A DNA stretch of 64,000 bases. Source: Amylostereum areolatum (lineage: Eukaryota; Basidiomycota; Agaricomycetes; Russulales; Stereaceae). Shown one piece after another: positions 54,696 through 64,000 of this stretch. The stretch covers positions 186,001 to 250,000 of the forward strand of contig SAXG01000056.1 of assembly GCA_012932865.1 (NCBI GenBank), given 5' to 3'. How positions within the stretch are numbered: the stretch's first letter is position 1; every line of letters begins with the position of its first letter. The notes beneath the pieces were generated by a model, which saw only the letters and a program-made list of their open reading frames with translations, was not told where the DNA came from and searched no databases. Position numbers and translations under genes: made by a program.

Positions 54696-54938
54696 AATAC
54701 CAATATCACCACATCCCATCACTGGTTTCAGTTCGGTTTAGGTGTCTAAACAAATGTCCACCGTTTTTGAAGGTAGCGGCGCTATCACGTATGTCACTAC
54801 TTATGTATGCGCAGCGGCATTGTTCGACTGTCTGATGCGAGCCAAGTACGACTGACGCTCAAAGGCTTCATCTCATTTCTACTCCAATGCGACTCTGCAC
54901 CTTCCCAGGCCCCCCTTCAACATCGTCGCTCGGGACGC

Positions 54939-56286
54939 ATGCCACCCCACTGGTCTACCCACATCCGTTCCACTCTGGACCGCATCTCCTCTCAAAATGA
55001 GTTCGCACCCGTCAAGTCACAATGGAAAAATCCAAATGACATCCTTAGGTATGAAGTAGTCGCGTATACACAAGTACAACAGCATACACTGACGTTTGGA
55101 CCATATTTTCAGTATCTTGATGATTATTGGCGGAGACCTGGTCCAACGAGCGGTTGCCCAACTCGCCGGTGCGGGCCCATTCTTCTTGACCCCCGTAGCC
55201 TTTTCCTTTGGCTGGGTTTCATACTCCCTCAACGCCTTGCTCTCCTCTGTGGGAGATGGCCGACTCATGCCTCCCGCCGACACACCTTCTATCATCGTTA
55301 ACGCGAAAAATGGTTATATTCGCACCAACCAGTCCTGGGTCCTCGGGCGTCTCCTTCGAGACCACCGCACTCGGCATGACAAGGAGGTCAGGGGCATGAC
55401 CGTTACCATCTATCAAACCTCGAGTTCCAAGACCATGGGTGTTCCCGACTACGATTGGATTTACTGGATCGGTTGGCTCACAATCCTCATCCAACACGCG
55501 ATAGCCGTTATCCCAGGCGTTATCCACAACAACTGGGTCGTCCTCCTCATAACCGCATCCGGAACGCTGCTCGCGTTGGCGGGAGGTGCTTTACCACAAT
55601 GGAAGGCTGAAAAATGGGCTGCTCGATCGGTCCACAGCCACTCGTCACCGCCAAAAGTGAAGAGAGAAGTTGCATGCCTCACTCGCGGAAACGGCAGCAG
55701 ACACGTCATCGTCATCGTCAGCGAAGGGGCAGGTCTTAGGCTTGAGGACCTCGCCGCCGCTCGCGACGCTCGTTCCGTCTACTCCATTCCAATCACCGGT
55801 GTCCTCTTCGTTTTGTGGGTCGCCCATCTCTTAACCGTCGCGGGAGTGCAAGATGACGCTTGGTATCTCTTCGTCGTTGGTGGGCTTGGGATGTTGCAAA
55901 ACGTTGTGGCTGCAGGAGCCGCTCGGGAGGCGAGCGCTTTAGGCATCCATTTAGAAGGAGAACATATCATATACGGCGAAAAGGTTTTCGCCGCATTGAA
56001 GGAGGCCGAGATGCATGAACCCGGTGTGGGCATCTGCCTTATTCCCGTCTTCTTCCCAGGTGCATTGAGGGAAGATGAAATAGCATGGAGAGATGCAAGG
56101 ATCGCGGACAATCGAAAGCGCGAGGAGAACAGGAAGCCGAAGGGAAAGGAAGGGAAGATCGCGGAGGGCAGCGACATCGGTACAGCAAGCTTGCCTGTGG
56201 CTGCAAGTGGACCACCTTTAGGATCTGGGGGTCCGAAGGCTGTCTCCTTGTCAATTCGGCCACAGCATACTTCGCATACACTATAA
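54939..56286 (+). CDS. Multi-pass membrane protein of unknown function, companion of the HET gene
   Basis: Not assigned to a named family, though similar hypothetical proteins occur widely in Agaricomycetes as I recall. ATG 54939 gives MPPHWSTHIRSTLDRISSQN, ending the exon with KNPNDIL; a GTATGA..TTTTCAG intron joins AG|T to SILMIIGGDLVQRAVAQLAG, so the junction is read in frame. Hydrophobic segments: AGPFFLTPVAFSFGWVSYSL (about residues 55-75), DWIYWIGWLTILIQHAIAVI with WVVLLITASGTLLALAGGAL, and ITGVLFVLWVAHLLTVAG with YLFVVGGLGMLQNVVAAGAA. Conserved-looking loops are IIVNAKNGYIRTNQSWVLGR and LLRDHRTRHDKEV. A cytosolic tail of about 90 residues is charged then Gly/Pro-rich, ending QHTSHTL. 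An in-frame ATG at 54807 exists, but its sequence looks like 5' leader. Confidence 0.7.
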
Positions 56287-56609
56287 CGGTGCGGAGCCAT
56301 TCAGGCAATACTGCCTCCCTTCGATTCTTTATACTGACACGTTTCTAAATAAGGGATTTCCGATGTTTTATTCTTCTTACGCCGTGGATGGAATCCGCAA
56401 TTTGAATCGGGCGTACGTGTATTATCCAGATGTATTCCTGAGTTCTTATATACCATGGAAAGCAACGAAACTTTCACCTAAGATCTACGCGAAGATATCG
56501 AGAGCCAGGCCTGGGCGGCTTTCGGGTCCGGCGGGGCGTAAGGCCGTCTATCGACGTATCGATATGTCAATCGTCAGTCGAGTCACATATTTCGACTTCA
56601 CCCTCCACC
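56287..56609. other. Intergenic region upstream of the D-amino-acid oxidase gene
   Basis: Terminator of the membrane protein gene and oxidase promoter. No other feature seen. Confidence 0.5.
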
Positions 56610-58111
56610 ATGTCTACCTCGTCGTCCGTGAAGACCCATGTCACTGTCCTCGGCGCAGGCGTTATAGGACTCACAGTCGCCTACGTGCTCACATATGGCC
56701 CTGACGCCCATCGCTTCAAGGTCACGATCGTTGCACGAGATATACCACCGGAGGACCTCAACAGCCAAGGGTTTGCTAGTCCGTGGGCCGTGAGTACCTT
56801 TCCGTTATCTCCGTTTGCTTCCGCAGGTCGATGGATGCGTATTAGGGAGCGAACTGGTCCCCCATGCAGTACGATGAACGGCTTCATCAATGGGAGAAAC
56901 GAACTGTGTATGTGTCCTCCCCGTATGAATAGTGTTATGATGCTGAATGCAACCACAGCGACAAACTATGGGATATGATTCCCACCGGTCGTGTTCTGGT
57001 GTGTGCAAGCCACTGTCACTGCGTGGCGTGACGTATGCTTCTAGGAACTCCGATGCTTACATTCGTCTAGAAATTACCCGCGAAGGTCTATTTCGAAGAC
57101 GACGACTTTGTGGACAGCATATGGTGGAAGGATATCGTGCGAGAGGTAACACTTCGGTTTCAGGATCACGAAAGTGTCGATTGAGATTGTGTCGTTTCAG
57201 TTCCGCGTAACGCCTTCCGTGTCGGACCTGCCCCCGAATGCCAAAGGGAGCGTCGAGTTTTACACTGTCTCTGTCAATCCTGGCCTTTACCTCGCGTGGC
57301 TGAAGTCGGAACTTCAAAGCAAAGGGGTCGAGTTTATCAAACACAAGGCCGTCAGCATTGACGAGGTTTGCGCGATGGCAGGCGAAGGTGGCGTCGTGGT
57401 AAATGCTACCGCGCTCGGTGGGGGTGCTTCCACTCGACACAGGCCATCGCGTTACTTACTTCCTGGCTTCTATCTATTATTCAAGGGGCTAAATCTTTGA
57501 TCGGTGTCGAAGACACGAAGATGTATCCAATCCGAGGACAGACCATCGTCGCGCATGTACCCAAAGCCACCGAATTCGTCACTTTGGTTCCCAGTGAGTC
57601 CGCATTGCGTTCAGCTTTCTCTTCTATATGCAACTCATGATGCGAAGAAACCCCCAGACCCGATGGCGCTATGTACCTAATACCTCGTCCCGCCCCACCG
57701 GGGATGGTCCTCGTCGGCGGAACATTCCAACCTAACAACTGGGATACCTCAGTTGATTATCCTACGGCGGATGCCATCTGGGAACGTGCGAAGAAATACG
57801 TTCCCGCCCTGCTAGATCCAGACGTGCGGATTTTAAGTCACAATGTAGGCTTGCGGCCCGCAAGGGAAGGCGGGCCCCGCGTCGAAACGGAGTATATCAC
57901 CACGCCTAGGAAGGGAGGAATCATCCCTCGCCTCGAGGAGGGTACTGTGGAATCCAAGCGGACTCTGGTAATCCATGCGTATGGGTTTGGGTAAGTGTCG
58001 GTTCGTCTGTATTAGGATTAACTGACCCGCCACTGCATTAGTCCGGCTGGCTATCAGCAGTCCTGGGGCGCTGCGGAAGCGGCAGTCGAGCTTCTGAAGA
58101 GCCAGCTCTGA
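56610..58111 (+). CDS. D-amino-acid oxidase, peroxisomal
   Basis: A flavoenzyme that oxidises D-amino acids to 2-oxo acids, ammonia and hydrogen peroxide. ATG 56610 gives [20 protein letters not shown] with the FAD dinucleotide motif G-A-G-V-I-G-L. Spliced exons: FASPWA joined to [164 protein letters not shown] (substrate-binding Arg) and VIHAYGFG joined to [20 protein letters not shown] (conserved Y-G-x-G-x-x-G-x-x-x-S-W end). The C-terminus SQL fits a peroxisomal PTS1, as in other fungal oxidases. TGA is 58109-58111. At least seven introns. Complete. Confidence 0.93.
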
Positions 58112-58996
58112 TGACGCAAGGGGTATATGAGCATTGTTCTAGAATCAGGGAAGGTGGTGAGTCGTTCAGCACGTCTGTACTCGTGACCATGTTTGATCAT
58201 TCTCATTGCTGAACAGGTATATTTCTTGTATCTGGATGAAGATAGGGGCGGCGTTCTCGAAAGACGCGCGCACACATAAGTATCGACTGACAGTCTCAAA
58301 GCGGGAACAGTGAGTACGAAAGAATCTCCCGCAAGTATGGAGGTGGAGTTTCTTGCGCCCCAAGGGCCAAGGCGATGCTTTCAGAGGTGTATATTTTCCA
58401 GTACGACGAGCTTGTCTGACAAACTCTCATGGCGGGTGCCTACCCTGCGAAAGCAGCCATGCGTTGACCTGCGAAAATATAGAGAGTTATCCTGTTCGCC
58501 ACAAGGCTTGAGGACCGGAAGACTCGTTTGCCCTTTCGCCATTTCCCAGCTAAATTTGCTATCGTCCCTGGAATTGTACCAGTACCCACTAACCTTGGGA
58601 ACAATTCAAAGCAATCCACGGCGTATCTGATCTTCTCCCGTGTGTGTTCTCACCATTATAGGATCCTTTCTCTCACCAGGCTGTGCTTCCTTGGGAGAAG
58701 ACGACCATACCCAACGCCGGACCAAGGACCATTTCCCAAGGTTGCTCTAATTATAGCGACCTGTTCTGTGAACGCGAAGGTGATCTCGTGCCCCTTGCAG
58801 TGTTGTGCTCATCTTTTGGCTTTTTTGTGAAGCAGTCGCGCGTGGCGGCTTGCCAGAAGGTCGGAAGTAATCGCTCACATGTTAAGGCGACATGTCGCGT
58901 TTTCCCGCATTCAGTGCGCGATATTCACCGTCGGGCAGATCCAGGCTGGAACATACTCCTGCAATCATCCCGTTCCATGGAAGCCTATCTTTTTGG
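58112..58996. other. Intergenic region between the oxidase and the aspartic protease
   Basis: About 0.9 kb. I find no recognisable gene, RNA or repeat. Open frames in all three plus phases between 58310 and 59024 argue that they are chance. Confidence 0.45.
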
Positions 58997-59002
58997 TATA
59001 AA
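58997..59002 (+). promoter_or_regulatory. Candidate TATA box of the aspartic protease gene
   Basis: TATAAA, 59 bases upstream of the start codon at 59061. Confidence 0.55.
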
Positions 59003-59060
59003 GCCACACCAATGGTATCTGTAAACCTTAGGGATCCACACCCACATCGAGTCGTCTGCC

Positions 59061-60741
59061 ATGTACTCTTTCACTACCCTTTCCATTTGGCTTTCGCTCG
59101 CCATCGCGGTCTCCTCGTCGCCTGTCGTCGTGCGGAATAACTTCGTCACCCTCCCCTTCGCGAAGAGTGTGAACGTCACCGGCCCTCTTGACTTGGTGCG
59201 GAAGGACCAGGCTCGTGCCAAGGGATTGCGTTCTCTTGCAAAGAGCAGGCTCAACGGCGAGGCTCTCGATCCGGACGCTGTCGTCAACGTCGGAGTGACC
59301 AACCAGGCGACGACGTACACCGCGAACGTCGGTGTCGGTAGCCCCGCGACCAGCCTGTAGGCTAACTCGCGTCTTGTCTTTGCGACTATCTGCTGAAGCC
59401 CCCTTCCTACAGATAGCTTGTTGATCGACACAGGCAGTTCGAACACATGGGTGGGAGCTGGGAAGGCCTACGTGCGGACGAGCACGTCGACTCAGACCAG
59501 CAACAGGGTCGTAAGTCCATTATCTCTCCTATCAATGTAACCACTTCCAACGTGCAAATGCTTCCAGTCGGTGACGTACGGATCAGGCTCATTCTCTGGT
59601 GGCGTACATTCTAATTCTTCCTGCATGTCGATTCCTGATCCTCCATGATAGGGACTGAATTCACGGACACCGTCACGTTGGGCACGGGTCTCACGATCAC
59701 CGGTCAATCCATCGGCGTTGCCTCGCGCTCAACTGGTTTCGACGGCGTTGATGGAATCTTGGGGTACGTTGACGCAAATGATGACCCGTGCTCATGCGCC
59801 TAACCGAACTCCAGGATTGGGCCTGTTGATTTGACACTTGGTAGGCCATCCGCTCATCTTCCTGTCAATGCGAGTGCGATTAACTTCCATATGCACAGAT
59901 ACTTTGTCTCCGGCCACAAGCTCGAGTATCCCCACGGTTACGGATAACTTGTTCTCACAGGGAACCATCACGAGCAATGTTGTAGGCGTATCCTTCGAAC
60001 CAACTTCAAGTCTCTCGTCCAACAACGGGGAACTCACTTTCGGTGGCACCGATTCCAGCAAGTTCACAGGCTCCCTTACCTTCGCGTGCGTCCTTCATTA
60101 GGCTTTTCCTGGTGAATGTCCAAGGTGACCTCATTCTATGTAGGCCTATCACCAGCACCTCGCCGGCGAGCGAGTTCTGGGGAATCACCCAGTCCATTAC
60201 CTACGGGTCCACGACCATTCTGTCCTCCACTGCGGGTATCGTCGACACCGGCACGACCCTTGTCCTGATTGCATCGAGTAAGTTCTTTGACCACTCATCC
60301 TCGGCCACACCCTTAGTCGTCTGCAGACGCTCTCAGGGCTTATCAGTCCGCCACTGGTGCCGTCCTCGACAATACAACTGGCCTGCTGCGCGTGACCACC
60401 GCCCAATTCAACAACTTGCAAACCCTCAACTTCAACATCGCTGGTGTACGTCTCTCTCCTTCCTCCTTTCCTTACCCACCTAACGCGGATTGGCGTGAGA
60501 TCAGAAGACATTCGGCCTGACGCCTAACGCCCAAATCTGGCCCCGTGCGCTGAACACGGCCATCGGCGGCAATGCGAACAGCATCTACCTCATCGTAGGC
60601 GACCTCGGCACCAACTCGGGCGAGGGTTTGGACTTCATCAACGGGTTTGGCTTCCTCGAGCGGTTCTATACCGAGTTCGACACCGCAAACAGGCGCGTTG
60701 GGTTTGCTACCACCCCATTCACGACGGCGACTACGAACTAG
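59061..60741 (+). CDS. Secreted aspartic protease (polyporopepsin type, family A1)
   Basis: A pepsin-like extracellular endopeptidase. ATG 59061 gives a signal peptide MYSFTTLSIWLSLAIAVSSS, then a propeptide with VTLPFAKSVNVTGPLDLVRK and DQARAKGLRSLAKSRLNGEA. The mature start is close to VVNVGVTNQATTYTANVGVG. The first active site is LLIDTGSSNTWVG after an intron; then the flap region SVTYGSGSFSG and TEFTDTVTLGTGLTITGQSI, VASRSTGFDGVDGILG, GELTFGGTDSSKFTGSLTF, EFWGITQSITYGSTTILSST, the second active site AGIVDTGTTLVLIAS and the end GFGFLERFYTEFDTANRRVG. Both catalytic aspartates (DTG, DTG) are present. At least eight introns. TAG is 60739-60741. The lack of cysteines in the visible parts fits polyporopepsin. 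Confidence 0.94.
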
Positions 60742-61078
60742 TGGGGCGATCGTTTTTTTTACTTGGTGAATTGAATAAATTTCATTTGTGTTTTCATGGT
60801 ATCGGACAAGATATGGATGTGTGTACCTCGTGGACAGCGTAGAGATAAAGCTTGAAGCCTGAGGGTCACCGTCGCGACAGTATTCATCTGATGCGCAAGA
60901 CCAGGAAACAGATGTCCATCTCGGTCTACAATAGCCGAGTGCACACTAAGGTCCACATCCATTTTAATGACATATCCGTCCGGACTACAATACAACAGAA
61001 GTACTTTACGATATAACTGCACGATGAATAGGAATAGGATACAAAAGCCAAAGATGCTAATCTGCGGATAGATCATGC
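60742..61078. other. Spacer between convergent protease and E3 ligase genes
   Basis: It holds both 3' untranslated regions. An eight-T run at 60752-60759 follows the protease stop. No gene. Confidence 0.5.
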
Positions 61079-62680
61079 TCAGTCCCACCAGCCGCCGGGC
61101 ACAGAACCTTGGGATGATTGGGACGATCGACGAGCTGAGTTGGCAGAAGATACTTGGTTCCCGGACGATCGGCCGGTAGAGGATGTTTGGTTCGAAGACG
61201 ATGTGCTAGTGCTATTGCTGCTGCCGCCGGACGAACCGCCACCCATCATGTTGAAGAGAGTGCTCAACATACCTCCACCGGATTGTCCGGATGGCCCTCC
61301 TTGAGAAGATGAGCCAGGACTTCCCGTTCGATTTGGCCCGTCCGGGGCGTGATGATCTGGCTGGGGGACAAGCTGGTGTCTATAGCTCGAGTTGAGTACA
61401 GAGGAAAAGTGGCGTGATTAAGAATATACTAACCGGCAAACGGGGCATGTGCCACTCGTCTTGAGCCAAGGCATGATGCAACTCTCGTGGAATGGATGCG
61501 TGCAAGGTAGAGTGACAACTACCTGTTCATCAGGGTCTTCCGAGGTTAGGGAAAACTGATCCTTGCAGACGGCACAATCGCGCTCCAGAAGGTCAGCTGT
61601 CCGGACGCCCGTGTTAGTATGTATAGGAAAGAAAGCGGAAAGGAACGCGGCGCACAGCCCTCCTCCAACACTGTACGGTCCAACTTGGTCATAATTTCGT
61701 CTGTGGCAGGTACCGGTCGAGATGAGTTTGAATTCTCCATGATCTGGGTGACAATCTGGTCCAAGGCTGTTCCGAAAGTAAGACGTATGCCGGGCTTATG
61801 GTGATTTATCTCACCTTCCTGATTGAAAACATAGTCCCCCCAACGTCCATCCTCAGGGGCGCCACCAAAGAGGTTTATACCACTGAAAGGATCACCGCGG
61901 CCACCCTGTTGGCCGCGTTGGGAAAGCATACTGAGGAGATATTGCGCCATGAGAGGCCCCGCTATTGAAGGACCCTCGGCATCGGTTCTGTGAGGATGCG
62001 AGAAGTGGTAAGTACCACTCTCTAGCAGTCATCACTAGGGGCAACGCACTGGGTACGATTACCCCCAAGCGTATTGGGTCCACCAAGAACGAATGTGCGC
62101 GATCCACCGCCTGGGCCAACGGTATTGAATTGAAATCTGAGGCCAGAACCACCGCTCTGGAAGCAGGTATGAGTATGAGTCGAAGGGGGGCATAGAGAGC
62201 AGTCTGACCGTCTGTGTCTGCGATCGTTGTTGACTTGGGAGAGAAGTAGCGCCGCCGGGGGTCGGGCCTCGAGGAACGCCCCCGAGAAGCTGTGCCAGAT
62301 CTGCTGAATGTGGAATGAGTAGTGGAGGGGGGGTCTGGCGAGTACACACACCGAAGAAGTTGTCTAGCGCAGGTGGGCCTCCGAATCCGAGGCCCGCCCC
62401 ATCGTCGTACGCTGGTCCAGATTCCTGGAAAGCACGGGGGTCGTCGTCCTCGCTCTCTATCTGTTTCGTCCGACAATCAGGACGCACGCAAGAGGTTAAG
62501 CAGACGGCTTAAAAACCTTCTCTACAAAAGTACCGTTACATGAGGCGCAGTGAGGGTCCGGAACCTGAAGGCGGCGTAAATGGCCTATCGGCGGAGTGGT
62601 GAGGGGAGTGAGGGTACCATGAGAGGGCGCATTTCAGCATGGCATTCATGGCAGTACCACACAGCTTCTCTTGAAGACAT
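61079..62680 (-). CDS. RING-H2 E3 ubiquitin ligase of the RNF115/RNF126 type
   Basis: An E3 ligase with an N-terminal zinc ribbon. ATG 62680 gives MSSREAVWYCHECHAEMRPL; an intron (donor GTACCC) joins PDPHCASCNGTFVEK, completing C-x2-C...C-x2-C, then IESEDDDPRAFQESGPAYDD and GAGLGFGGPPALDNFF. The middle, Gln/Gly/Arg-rich, includes LAQLLGGVPRGPTPGGATSL, GPLMAQYLLSMLSQRGQQGG, FSGINLFGGAPEDGRWGDYV and ALDQIVTQIMENSNSSRPVP. The RING is CAVCKDQFSLTSEDPDEQVV followed by LPCTHPFHESCIMPWLKTSG and TCPVCR, complete C3H2C3. A Gly/Ser-rich tail (MMGGGSSGGSSNSTSTSSSN) ends VPGGWWD, stop 61081-61079. In animals this type ubiquitinates misfolded membrane and tail-anchored proteins bound by BAG6; its targets here are unknown. 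Complete, at least six introns. Confidence 0.9.
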
Positions 62681-63475
62681 GGCGGGTTCCAGCGGTCGAT
62701 GAGTGGGTGGTGAGAGGTGGGTTGAGGGCTGAAGTGGATGTGTATGTATGCGGGTGAGAGCGTGCACGGAGTGTGTAAGTAAGCGGAGAGCAAGCGCGCG
62801 GCCGTCACCGATTGCCACCGATGTCCGATGACGACACCGGCCGGCGCCTAGCTCCCTTGGTCTCATCCATCACCTTCAGGCTTCACGCCATGTCAGTCAA
62901 TAAGTACCTTTATGCCAGACTCATTGTCGCTCTCTCTTTGGAGATCGCGAGGTGCGCCCTCTCTCGTTTGCTGACAATCTTGGCTCTGGCCTGTGATGCA
63001 ACCGTACTTGTTCCCTATTACACGAAAGCTCTCCTAAGGAGACATGAGATCGTATGGGTACTACTGATCTTGCTTATCCCTGCTCTCCTCGACATATGTC
63101 TCTGCGTTACTCCCTACGAGTTTCTGACTCACATATCGCCAGATCCTGCGCCCTGTCTCATACACCTCCGAATTTGAACTTGTATGTGCGCGCATTCGAA
63201 GCCGTTCCGCGGTTTTGCACCGGGCACAGACCTATCACAGAAAATCCATCCACCCGTACCCCTACACGTAGTTTTTTTCAACCCTGTACATACCGTTCCG
63301 ATTGCATCGCCCCAAGAACTAGAAAATACAACCAGGACCTATGTACTTTGCAGCTTGCTTCGATCGATTCAGCAACACGTTCTGGGCAAACAAAGATCAA
63401 CACCGCGCCTATTGTCGCGTGACCGTGAATGCTTTGTTCGACTTGCCTCCTCCTCTTCGCCCTCCACCGTCCACT
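62681..63475. promoter_or_regulatory. Divergent promoter between the E3 ligase and the aldehyde dehydrogenase
   Basis: It contains a hydrophobic plus-strand frame (62821-63177, 118 codons from ATG, with YARLIVALSLEIARCALSRL and VWVLLILLIPALLDICLCV) that could be a small membrane protein, but it has no recognised homologue and lies in the leader of both flanking genes. Otherwise empty. Confidence 0.35.
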
Positions 63476-64000
63476 ATGGGCTCCCTCATCTCCTTTCTCT
63501 TCCACCCATTCCGCACTCTCAGAGAACACCGCAACGACTTTGATGACGACAACATTGATGATCTTCTATACCACCTCAGCCTTTTCTTCGCATTCGGCAT
63601 TTACACCGTCTTCCACCGTTACCAGACCGCCCGTAACAAGGCAAAACCTTTCCAAATAAACCCCCCAGACGTACGAAGGTGTTTCTCCTGGAAGAAGATT
63701 TATCTGACCCTTTGTTCAGGCCGCGGATCCCGCCTGGACCGACGGTGCCACGATATCCAATGCTCACATCGAATCCCACAACTACGTGGAAGGCCTTCTC
63801 CCCCCCATGGCACCTTCTGGCCGCGAGTACATCACAAGTTATGATCCCGCAACTGGCTTACACCTTGGGACATTCGTTGCGGACACCGCTGAGGAGATTA
63901 AGATCAAAATTGACAAAGCTGCCAAGGCTCAACGCAAATGGCGGAACTCTTCGTTTGCGGATCGCAGGCGCCTCGTACGGAGTCTGAAGAAGTGGCTTGT
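63476..64000 (+). CDS. Msc7-like aldehyde dehydrogenase, 5' part only (cut by window edge)
   Basis: NAD(P)-dependent oxidation of aldehydes; this subfamily (yeast Msc7) carries an N-terminal membrane anchor. ATG 63476 gives MGSLISFLFHPFRTLREHRN, then DDLLYHLSLFFAFGIYTVFH (membrane helix) and RYQTARNKAKPFQINPPD. An intron (donor GTACGA, acceptor TTGTTCAG) joins AADPAWTDGATISNAHIESH, then LLPPMAPSGREYITSYDPAT, GLHLGTFVADTAEEIKIKID and KAAKAQRKWRNSSFADRRRL, typical of the aldehyde dehydrogenase N-terminus. The NAD-binding and catalytic Cys motifs lie beyond the right edge. Confidence 0.88.

Noticed and set aside
62821..63177. Hydrophobic 118-codon plus-strand frame
   Set aside because: No recognised family, no introns, and it fills the leader between two divergent genes. 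It is mentioned in the spacer entry but not called as a gene.

Overview
The window is nuclear DNA of a filamentous basidiomycete, most likely an Agaricomycete. The evidence is the density of short introns (mostly 44-66 bases, GT..AG), very small exons, a polyporopepsin-type aspartic protease, and proteins typical of that class (a HET-domain protein, an Msc7-like aldehyde dehydrogenase, a secreted Thr/Ser-repeat protein). Genes lie on both strands with short spacers. I see no rRNA, tRNA, CRISPR array, insertion sequence or intact transposon. Most CDS entries are genomic spans from start to stop codon and contain introns; I resolved splice sites by hand where the protein family dictated them.

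Left third (1-22.2 kb): mitoribosomal protein Rsm25/mS23 (cut by the left edge), a peroxisomal 4-coumarate:CoA ligase-like enzyme with microexons, a BCL7-like protein, a NIPSNAP protein, a glycosyltransferase-like membrane protein with a discoidin-like tail, a MOCS1 (MoaA-MoaC) molybdenum cofactor locus, a GNAT acetyltransferase, a TXNDC17-like thioredoxin fold protein, a secreted repeat protein, and the mitochondrial Asp/Glu carrier Agc1/Aralar. Two further small multi-exon genes (about 11.6-11.9 kb and 14.0-14.6 kb) are tentative.

Middle (22.7-47.5 kb): a housekeeping block. It holds tRNA m1G37 methyltransferase Trm5, a DUF2358-type mitochondrial protein, Golgi SNARE Gos1, a TatD/Scn1 hydrolase, the exocytosis regulator Sro7/tomosyn, mRNA 3'-end factor Yth1/CPSF30, a giant coiled-coil protein, a zinc-binding protein interrupted by an in-frame TAG, Spo7, a cytochrome P450 and an ARMT1/DUF89 damage-control phosphatase.

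Right third (48.6-64 kb): more lineage-specific genes. An AGC-like kinase, an unknown protein, a HET-domain protein with a C-terminal membrane anchor directly followed by a multi-pass membrane protein (the best candidate for an uncharacterised paired system), a D-amino-acid oxidase, polyporopepsin, a RING-H2 E3 ligase (RNF115/126 type) and the 5' part of an Msc7-like aldehyde dehydrogenase cut by the right edge.

The genes do not form one pathway. Themes that recur are peroxisomal oxidation (CoA ligase ending AKL, oxidase ending SQL), mitochondrial functions, and secretion (Gos1, Sro7).
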